Positions 55,961 to 64,000 of a DNA stretch of 64,000 nucleotides are shown in pieces. Under the pieces are notes generated by a model. The model had not been told where the DNA came from. It saw nothing but the letters and a program-made list of their open reading frames with translations, and searched no databases. Origin of the DNA: Ananas comosus. Taxonomy: Eukaryota; Streptophyta; Magnoliopsida; Poales; Bromeliaceae. Each line of letters opens with the position of its first letter. Positions within the stretch are counted from its first letter, which is position 1. The position numbers and the translations under genes are program-made. The stretch is from the NCBI RefSeq assembly GCF_001540865.1, contig NC_033627.1, positions 134,432 through 198,431 on the forward strand, read 5' to 3'.

Positions 55961-57892
55961 CGAGTATGGGAAAGCAGCTAATGCAAGGGGCGACAATTGA
56001 GAGAATCATTAATCCAAGGGCCGAGCACCCAAACAAAACGCAAGAACCAAGCGTACGACAGAGTACGAGTCAGCCCATAAGGCCCGCAACCCAACCGTTC
56101 TGGCGTTCCATCTTCGGTTGCGGGTTGCGACTTGCGACGCGCTAAATTAATTGATTAATCGGATTTAATTGTAGGTTTGAGTCCCGCTTGGGGTCCACCG
56201 CGAGCTCCTCGGGGAAGCCATCGTCGTCGACCCAACCCTCTCTAGTCTCCGCTCCTCCTATTCCCTCCCTTCCTATGCTCGGATACTACCCGTGCACATA
56301 ACCCCCCCTGTTTCTCCAAACACCCCACCAAACGCAAGCGAGCGCGAGCAATCGAACGCACGCTCTCCCTTCCCCTTCACGCGGGGGAGAATCCTCCGAT
56401 GCCAAAGGACTTGGGATCTTCGTACCGCGTTTCGATCCACTTCGATTCAGGTTCCGTACCTTTCCCCCTCGATTTTTCTTTCTAATTTTGATTCCCAATT
56501 TGGTTTCGACTCGGAAACCCTAGTTTCCTTTCTCACTTTGCGCTACTGTATTGAATTCCGGGTCGGTTAATACTTCTGGAGTGGTTAGGGTTGTATGGGA
56601 TTCGGTTAGCGGTAGGAAAATTCGCTCGAAATTTGTTGTGAAAGGATTCACGGTGCTCTGGATATTCTATTTGATCTTACTCTTCGATTATTATCAATGA
56701 GTTTTCAAGATGGAGAATCCTCGTGTCGGGTGGATGAATTTAGTTTTCAATTGTGAAGTTAATCGTGATCGATCATCGTTTTTGCCGTAATTAGGTCTTG
56801 GATTCTATCGGGCGTGATAGTTCATCCTATCTGTTTGTCAATTGCTGCTGTTGCTAAAACGAATTATGTGGTAGGCTGCAGTACAGGAGGGTAGATACTT
56901 TTTGGGGGTATCATTTCGGTTATATTTGCAGGAAATTAAGGGCTTGTTTGGATGCATGAGCATTTTTTTCAGCATGCTGTGAGTGGTTGATGAGGAGAGT
57001 GAAAAAAAAAAAATTGTTACGACCATATATTATAAACGTTCCCTAAGTCATTATTTTTTAATCACTGCCAAAGGCTTCTGTCGTTTTAGTGCTTTAAAGA
57101 ACTGCTAATAGTTGGATGTTGTCGAGTAGCTACGCTATGCTGCATGTTAGCCAATGTTGCAGGTATTGGGTTGAGGAATACTTCATCTGCTGATCAGCTA
57201 TTGATTGATTATGGGGTATGTAAAGCCAAACCTGCTGAGTGGTTTGATACTATATTCAAAAGGTGTTTGTTACATATTTGTATGCCTTTTCTTTACTTGA
57301 GATCCAAGCTGGTTTAAGCATTTTAATGTGGTTTTCGTCATCATCTTTGTGCTTTAGTTTTTCTTTTTTATCTGTCTAAAAAAATTTATTCTTTTTGGTT
57401 TCTTGCTTCAATCTTCGACTACCCTTTCTACATTTTATCATAAGTAGCTCGTCGATGATCAGGATGTGTTAAAGCATTCTGATGTGATAGTTCATTATCA
57501 CTCTGAGTACGTAGTTTTCAATTTTTGTCCGATAAAATTTGCTCTGTTGATTCCTTGCTTTCAATCTCCATCCAATCTTTCAAAATTTGGTTATAAATAG
57601 TTATTGTGTATGCCCCAACATCTCTTTCCTGCCGTTGTAGGTAATGGTACTTTCTTCTTGACCACCTTAGCTATTAACATTGTTATTTTCCTTATGTCGT
57701 TGACAGGTACACATTCTGATGATTGAGATTTTCAACTCACAGATGTAAATGGTCTATGGAGTAGTGTGACATACTCTGTATTCGCATTATACAAGTTTGT
57801 CGTGCTGTTTAATTTGGCAAGGAGAGAAACGCTCTTAACTAAGTGATCTTCATAGACAAAGATTTTCTAGCACAATTAGTGTAATAAAAGAT
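55961..57892 (+). other. Promoter and spliced 5' leader of the J-like protein gene
   Basis: A CT-rich patch at 56230-56290 probably marks the transcription start. A splice donor at 56450/56451 ('gattcag/gttccg') and acceptors such as 'tgttgcag/gtattggg' (about 57163) and 'ttgacag/gtacac' (about 57706) suggest leader introns. No other gene is seen. Confidence 0.4.
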
Positions 57893-60800
57893 ATGTCGAG
57901 GGGTCAATCTCAAACAAGAACCGACTCGAGGAGAAGAGCTCTCGGAAAGTGCAAGTGTAAAAGCAGTACTGAAAGTGTGGTGATCATTGATGTTGATAGC
58001 AGTAATGACGTGTTCATAATCAACTCTCCTGAGAATTCCCATCATGTACCTACTACTTCTAGAAGCCCTTGGAAGAATACATCTCCTGACAATGTTATTA
58101 GCATAGATGATGATGATGATGAAGAAATTGATGACAATCCTACTACCGCCAATCATGCCTCCACCAGCAAGTCATCGAATCGTATGTTTAATTGTGCTTC
58201 GCTCTCAAAAGAGCTGGATGATGATGGTGATGATGATGATGAGTGTCAAATGTATGTTAAAGATGGAAATTATTCTGCAAAATTGTTGCCTAAATATGGT
58301 TATCCTAGAAATCGCTATGGTCTAGATTTTGTTCCTGATTCGAGATCATCTGGAGGTAGCACTTCTGAGTCTGGCACATCTGAAGTGGAAAGTTCTGACT
58401 ACGACAGTTCTGATTGTGAAATTATGGATGACACATCAGGGGAAATCCGTAAAAACTGGGAGAGAGCTGCTTCAAGAAAAAGGATGTCAGAGGGAGTTCA
58501 GATCAGCTCAGAGGACTGGACTAGTTTTTCAGGATCGACTTCTGATCTTGGAACACAGTCACATGAGACCACAGTAAACAATGAAGAAAACTGTTGTTTA
58601 AATGAGACCTATGCTGATCATCATCACAAAACACCTGCTGAATGTAGTCCAAACAATTCATATAATATAGAGAACAATCTCCCTTCTGATGAACCCATGG
58701 AAGATTTTCTTTTTTGTGCCACAAATTTAGATCCTTTTACAGGAATCAGTCACAATGAACCTGTTTTCCAGAAGGAAGAACTGATTCCAGAAAAATGTTC
58801 TACTCAATCTCAACCCCCTGATATTAATCAACTAAATGGCGCGGGTGCCTGTTCCTGTGAACCATCAGTTTGGGTTGATAATGGTCATGCTAATTATCCT
58901 GAGAAAATGGAGGAGGAGATCTTTCTGGATTCTTCGTGCCACTCTCAATTACCACACGATTTCATTGATAGTCCTGAAATTGCTGCTTATGAGAAAGAGA
59001 AGTCATTCACGAGTAGAAAGGCTTGGCCTAACAATCAGCAAACAGAAGAATCACAACTTAATAAGAATTGCTTCCAAACTAGCTTTAAGGAAGTTATTCT
59101 AGAGAAAACATTTGGTCACCATTATGCCGGAAGTAGGGGTGAGATGAGTTGCTCCTCTAATGCAGAATCTCAGGTTCAAAACGGTTTAGTTAGTCACTCT
59201 GAAAAACCTATGGAACTGACTGTGAATGACAACACATTGGATGTTCAAAACAATTTAATTATTGACCGTGAAAAACACAAGGAATCTGCTGAGTTTAGAC
59301 GTGTTGCAGAGGAAGAATGGGCGTCCAGGCAGCGGCAGTTACAAATTCAGGTTTGGCTAATATATTTCGAAATTGTCTCTTGACTAGTTGGTTTCTCTCT
59401 CTTCTCTCCCACACCCCCCACCCCGCTCCCCCTCCANCACCCCCCCAAAAAAAAAGAAACCCACCCCCCTTCTTTTTCTTGCTGTATAAATATGTTATAC
59501 TTTTCCTTATTGGTTGAGTTGGCATTAGTTTTCATTTGCTTAGTGCTGTATAAATATCTAATATGTTATGAATGACAATCGCTTTCAACTAAGGTATTCG
59601 GAAGATTTTGCTGGGAAGAATATGGCTTAAAAGTGGAATGGTTGTAGCAAACTTGTTTAGCTTGCTCCTTAAGTTTATATAGAGCTATCAAAGACAAATC
59701 CCAGAAAACTGTGCCGTGAGTGATTCCTTTTATCATTGGTACAATTGAAGTATGAATATTTATTTGCAAGAATACATGATCATTCTTGTAGATGCTTTGG
59801 TTTCTAGATAATTTTTCTAAAGCTTCAGTATTTACATTATCACACCCACAATAAGATCTAAGCTAACTTTATAGGTCAGCTCCGTAATTAGTGATTGCCA
59901 ACACAGGTAAGTTTCAAATTTTTATAGATCAGCACCATGATAAGTGATTACAACTGGGCTATTGATTTCACATGGTTTTCATACATTGTGATTGTGTAGT
60001 ACTTGTAATGCAATTTGGTGAATAGCCTGTACTGAAAGAGGCTCGTTGTATCATAGGCAGAAGAGGCTCAAAGATTGAGGAGGCGAAGAAAAGCTGAAAG
60101 TTTGCGTCTACTTCACATGGAAAAGAGGCAAAAGCAGCGGTTGGAGGAAATCCGTGAATCGCAAAAGAAGGTTTGGAAGTTATATTTTTGTTCTTCATTA
60201 ACTTTGCAAATTTCGCTGATTATCTTCTAAAATTTGGCACCTGCCATCAGTTGTTGATAGTTTCACATGCTAAATGTTTCTTCATATACATGTCTTATTC
60301 TTGTGATTTCTTTTTCAGGATGAGGAAACTATAAATCTCAAAGAGCAAATACGTGTTGAGGTAAGGAAGGAACTTGAAATAATGGAATTAAGATGCAAAG
60401 ACATGGCTTCAGTTTTGCGGGAATTAGGCATCCATGTTGAAGGGGGTCTTTTTCCTTTGCCTCGTGAGGTGTGTTTATCTATTTCTATCTATCTGCTAAT
60501 TTATTGTTATATCAAGTAGAAGTTGTAAAAATACCCATATAATCTTGAGAATGTACCAATATAATCACAAGTAGCCCGCTTAGTGGTAGCTGGGTTAAAC
60601 TAGCTTTTGATCCTGTGGCCCTAATTGCTTAAAACTGGGCTGGTATATTATATTATATATGGGCTAATTTATGCTTTCTGAAAGATGCTCTAGTTCCAAA
60701 TTCCTCGGACTCACAGGCCGGTTTATGCTAACTTGAATACAATATTTATTTTACCAGATCAATTCTGCCTGTAAGCAAGCTCTGAGGAAGTTCCACCCAG

Positions 60801-60898
60801 ATCGGTTCTCCAGAAGTGATATTCGCCAGCAGGTCAAAGCAGAGGAGACATTTAAGTTCATCTCGCGCTTGAAAGAAAAACTGCATCCTTTTTCTTGA
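57893..60898 (+). CDS. NFKBIL1/J-like C-terminal domain plant protein
   Basis: Four exons (57893-59350, 60057-60170, 60319-60468 and 60758-60898), GT-AG, all phase 0, 620 aa. Exon 1 encodes a long acidic, Ser/Asp-rich, probably disordered region with Asp runs (residues about 65-76 and 103-112). The C-terminal third is a charged helix ('EEAQRLRRRRKAESLRLL', 'MEKRQKQRLEEIRESQKK'), a linker 'LGIHVEGGLFPLPRE', and 'ALRKFHPDRFSRSDIRQQ', an HPD-containing half J-domain ending 'FISRLKEKLHPFS'. The same C-terminal arrangement occurs in NFKBIL1-related proteins and in plant proteins annotated as DnaJ-superfamily. Whether it stimulates Hsp70 is unknown because only the end of a J-domain is visible. Nuclear location is likely from the composition. 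An N at 59437 lies in intron 1. The function is otherwise unassigned. Confidence 0.82.
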
Positions 60899-61850
60899 TT
60901 GAATAGGTTCTTGGAATTTGGTGTCGTCTGTTGTTTTTCTAGCACTGTTAACTGGTGGACCTCTGCCCTTTTGGCAATATTCTAGCATTTTCTTTTTCCT
61001 TTTGGGTAAATATTCCGGCGCTTGTTTCTTGATGAAGTAGGTCTGTTTCAAATTCTTTTTTCATCTGATGGAAAGGACTAACTAGGTTTTTCCATTTTTC
61101 CACTTTTCATAGGTGTCATGCCATGTTTGAAGTATGGCATGGATTAAGCACTTTGTTTAAGTCCTGTTTATGCCTCAAAAGCCCGTGGTTTTTCCTGATA
61201 ATTTTTTACCCCGATAAATATTGTACGATGCTTTACGGGGAGCTTCTTTTAGAGGTTGGTGAGGAAAGGAAAGAGATGTGAAGGAACTGTTATTGTTGAT
61301 CACTGAGGACTAAATAATATTAGATAAGATTGATTCTTTTTTAACACAGTACTACTCTTGCTCCTGGCACAATTTCTTTTGCTTTCTGCAAGCAGTGAGC
61401 AAACTCAAATAAATAAACGCCAAAAACCTTTTTTCTGGTACAGGCACATGCGCTGCTGTCCGCAAATGACACTTATGTAACAGTAACTCAACATTATCAT
61501 CCCTGTCTTTAAGGGGTAAGAGCTAAATCGCCAGCAACAATTAGTGACCAAAACACTTTACTGGAGCCACCAGATGAGCCGTCCGTGACGGCACCGCTCT
61601 CTTTAGTTGCTCATGTAACACATTTAACTCCGCACTACTACAGTACTATTGTTGCCTTGGAGTCATCCAAGAATTTTTTAGTAAAAGAATTCCTACACAT
61701 TACTGCACTNGGTAAAAGCATTTTATTAGACTTTATTCTTTTTTCATTGACAAATGTGAGATTTTGCTTGTTTAATTTGATTCTGCATGGTTCTTTACTT
61801 CACATGAAAATATATTAAAAGTTGAGTTAAATTCAATCAAAACATATAAA
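60899..61850. other. Intergenic downstream of the J-like gene
   Basis: 3' untranslated sequence then AT-rich DNA with one N at 61710. No gene or repeat was recognised. Confidence 0.4.
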
Positions 61851-62115
61851 TTAAGTTTTTTTTTCTTTTTTTTTTTGAGAGAAGGTAGCATGCTACCGTT
61901 TCATTTATTTAGGGTTTGAATTCAGCTACAAAGTGAGACAACAAGGTCTCCGACAGACATGAAAAAAAAAAAAAAAACACTAGTTGGTACAGAACTGATC
62001 CAATGCTCTCTCAGGGATCGGATCTTAGCTAGCAAAAACTACATATCCTTTTTCTCTTCTTTGAAAATACGATTGTTTCTTTCCGGCCGGACTACCCACC
62101 ACGTTGTGTTACTGC
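61851..62115 (-). mobile_element. 5'-truncated LINE fragment
   Basis: On the minus strand the right part reads 'WWVVRPERNNRIF', the conserved end of plant LINE ORF2. It is followed by the tail 'gaaacggtagcatgctaccttctctc' and poly-A. It is related to the LINE at 44204-44530, but no target duplication could be assigned, so the ends are approximate. Confidence 0.75.
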
Positions 62116-62408
62116 TCATTTTTTATACTGAGATTTTATTCAATTGTCATAGAAAATGCAGATGAAAATCTCATTTCATTTCATATAATAAGCTGAGGCG
62201 TTGATAGCGCAAATGAACTTCTCAATCCAGAACAAACAGTGTTCCAACATTTGGAAATTAATTGGAAACAGAATCAGAAATGGTGAGTTGCGAGAAAAGT
62301 GATAGATCAGCTGATACAATATTATATTAATATACCACCGATTGATTCGTTCTGAAAACGTAGTATGGAGACGACACATCTATGAAAAGCAACATATATA
62401 TATATAGA

Positions 62409-62735
62409 TTATGGTCTTAGATCCAAATGAAGTTTCAGTTTAGAGAACCAATTCCTGCTTCCCTCATCAGCAGCGGAGGACGAAGCTTGTGGCGATGCTT
62501 CTATCTTCAGTTCCGAGCGTTGTTTCTTCGCTTTGGCGCTGCGATAGTAGAGCCAAAGGAGAGCGAGTGCCGCCAGGAGGAGAAGGCCCAGGCCCATCTT
62601 ATCAACCAAGCCAAGGAGTTTCTTCAAGAGATGCACCACCTGGCACAGCTTCTTCAGTATAGACTTGAGGACATCTTCGATATCGTCGTCGTCGTCATCG
62701 TCTCTGAGCTTCTGTTCCTCCATCGTTACCTTCAT
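62409..62735 (-). CDS. Small single-pass membrane protein, unknown function
   Basis: An intronless 108-aa frame. An ATG at 62723 ('MEEQKLRDDDDDDD') is an equally good start, giving 104 aa. It has an acidic N-terminus with seven Asp, an amphipathic basic helix (about 20-45), one hydrophobic segment (about 47-65, 'GLGLLLLAALALLWLYY'), a basic stop-transfer patch 'RSAKAKKQR' and a Ser/Ala-rich tail. I do not recognise the family. A GA-rich leader lies just upstream, as in two other genes of the window, which supports its being transcribed. Confidence 0.55.
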   Translation of the reverse strand: MKVTMEEQKLRDDDDDDDIEDVLKSILKKLCQVVHLLKKLLGLVDKMGLGLLLLAALALLWLYYRSAKAKKQRSELKIEASPQASSSAADEGSRNWFSKLKLHLDLRP

Positions 62736-62748
62736 CAGGCCCCCCCTA

Positions 62749-62755
62749 CTCTCTT

Positions 62756-62787
<32 letters not shown>

Positions 62788-62789
62788 GC
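62749..62789 (-). repeat. (GA)n leader tract of the small membrane protein gene
   Basis: A CT-rich run on the plus strand, 14 bases upstream of the ATG at 62735, so the minus-strand transcript would have GA repeats in its leader. Confidence 0.75.
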
Positions 62790-63163
62790 TCTGGTCCAGA
62801 GTGTGTTTTAATAATAGAGTAGAGAACGTAAGTACGTTCTGCATTATTACCTTCGTGAGTACCTTCCGAGTAAGAACCCGATCGACCCACATATTCCACA
62901 TCTTGTGAGCCATAGTAACAGCATTGGGTGATTAATTCTAGCTTCTTATTTACACTTGTTACATAAGTAGGTGTTGCCATGTTGGGCCTCTTCCCTCTCG
63001 TTCTCACAAATTAAAGAAGAAGAATATACTAACCTTATTAACAGTTACCAAATCAACAAATGCATGCATTAGCGAGTACATTTTGAGTCCTTTTTAGACT
63101 TTCTTATCTACATACACTAGAAATAATCCAATTAAAATTAAGCCGAAAATGGTGATGGCTAGC

Positions 63164-63463
63164 CTAAGCTAGAAGCCAGAAATCTTTGTGGCGCCTGCTA
63201 GTGATCAAGTAGCCCCCAGAATTCCTTCCCTTCCTCCTCACTGCCAGAGTCATGCATGAAGCATTCTGTATGCAGTACTCTGCCACTCCGCCGCTTCTTC
63301 CGCGCATCAGTTTGCTGGCCCACATCATCAGCAGCAGCTGCCACGTCGCCGCTCGCTTCTTCTTCTGCCCCAAGACTAGAAGAGAGATGCCTCGTTTCCT
63401 CGCCTCCTCGACGATCGCTGGTCCTCGCTCTTTCCCTTCCACCAAAGAGATCTCTACTTTGAC
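63164..63463 (-). CDS. Universal-stress-protein-like gene, last exon (partial)
   Basis: The exon begins after an acceptor ('aacag/gtcaaagtag') and encodes 99 aa to the stop. The sequence 'EEARKRGISLLVLGQKKKR' and 'GGVAEYCIQNASCMTLAVRRK' match the second half of plant USP-A-like proteins (adenine nucleotide alpha-hydrolase fold). The end is 'GGYLITSRRHKDFWLLA'. The canonical ATP-binding G-x2-G-x9-G motif appears altered, with Lys-rich sequence after 'LGQ', typical of this plant subgroup as I recall it. The upstream exon is not found in the remaining 537 bp, so it either lies beyond the window or is missing. Confidence 0.8.
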   Translation of the reverse strand, partial: VKVEISLVEGKERGPAIVEEARKRGISLLVLGQKKKRAATWQLLLMMWASKLMRGRSGGVAEYCIQNASCMTLAVRRKGRNSGGYLITSRRHKDFWLLA

Positions 63464-64000
63464 CTGTTAGGCATCGTCAGGGATATTTGCATGTTACTAT
63501 GGTAGGGAGTGAGAAACTGCAACGCGTGCTTTCTAAAGTGAGATCCTTCATTTTATTATTAGAGTGGTATCAGTATAATATGGTGGCACAAGGGGATTAC
63601 CACACATTGGAGTATGTTGCCTAGTCTTTTTCCATCAGACTCGGACCACATCTTAACATAAGATTCCGACCCAGGCCCTCAAAATAATTAATGGTTTACG
63701 AATGTACATGATTCATGTGTAGAGATGATATTGCTCTTTCCCTTCTCTCACTTTGAGGATAAGGACAATGCTGACTTGTGGAGATTCGCCTAACAATAAC
63801 GAAGGAGATAATATAAAAAAATCAAAGTCTCCATTCACCGAACACTTCCTTATACTCTGACAATTTTGTTGAATAAAATATTTGTTTTCTATAGGTTGGT
63901 TGTCACATCCCTGCAATGGAGATCCTCTGTTGCCCAAGCTGTACAAATTTGCAGCAGCTAGCTTATAGTATAGCCTAATTAATCAACACCAACAAATTCG
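63464..64000. other. Presumed intron/upstream sequence of the USP-like gene
   Basis: No exon resembling the first half of a USP protein is visible on the minus strand up to the window edge. Confidence 0.4.

Noticed and set aside
59295..59535. Frames through the C-rich tract with an unresolved base at 59437
   Set aside because: Intron 1 of the J-like gene; low complexity and an ambiguous base make them meaningless.

Overview
The window is nuclear DNA from a flowering plant, very probably a monocot. The phytochrome C exons, the SAG39-type cysteine protease and the ACR, DEK and asparaginase genes all match monocot/rice family members as I recall them. Genes have GT-AG introns, intergenic DNA is AT-rich, and every transposon class seen is a plant one. 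A commelinid monocot such as pineapple or a palm would fit, but no species-specific marker is visible. Three isolated N bases (1601, 59437, 61710) suggest a draft assembly.

Layout from left to right. 1-4.8 kb: no supported gene, with microsatellites, a decayed SINE and a GA-rich tandem duplication. 4880-6244 (+): single-exon N-acetylglucosaminyltransferase II of Golgi N-glycan maturation. 6812-7281: hAT-type MITE with an 8-bp target duplication. 11096-19150 (+): complete phytochrome C in 4 exons (1139 aa); its first intron (3.6 kb) is almost entirely a head-to-tail array of ten MITEs set in (TA)n tracts. 21339-22205 (-): DUF4408/DUF761-type membrane protein. 26139-31492 (+): DEK chromatin protein in 11 exons (765 aa). 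32679-35318 (-): plant isoaspartyl peptidase/L-asparaginase in 4 exons (322 aa), convergent with DEK. 37524-39125 (+): SAG39-like papain protease in 2 exons (343 aa). 39474-39555: decayed tRNA-Ser(CGA). 40071-43519: LTR retrotransposon. 44-47.5 kb: LINE ends, a SINE and a solo LTR nested in a LINE tail. 49847-53329 (+): ACR4-like four-ACT-domain protein in 8 exons (450 aa). 54.9-56.0 kb: large hAT-like element. 57893-60898 (+): NFKBIL1/J-like C-terminal protein in 4 exons (620 aa). 62409-62735 (-): small membrane protein. 63164-63463 (-): last exon of a universal-stress-protein-like gene that continues past the right edge.

The genes look like unrelated single plant genes (light sensing, glycosylation, chromatin, amino-acid metabolism, proteolysis). 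I see no operon-like co-function. Three of them (asparaginase, ACR and the small membrane protein) carry GA/CT microsatellites just upstream of the start codon.

The most unusual object is the 3449-bp LTR element at 40071-43519. Its LTRs are both 341 bp with about six differences and a CCTAG target duplication. It keeps copia-type gag, a CCHC knuckle and a protease motif but has no integrase, reverse transcriptase or RNase H. In their place, a long coiled-coil resembling plant CRWN/NMCP1 nuclear-lamina proteins is fused in frame behind the protease motif, and a separate ORF holds a double-stranded-RNA-binding domain. It appears to be a young, non-autonomous, gene-capturing retrotransposon.
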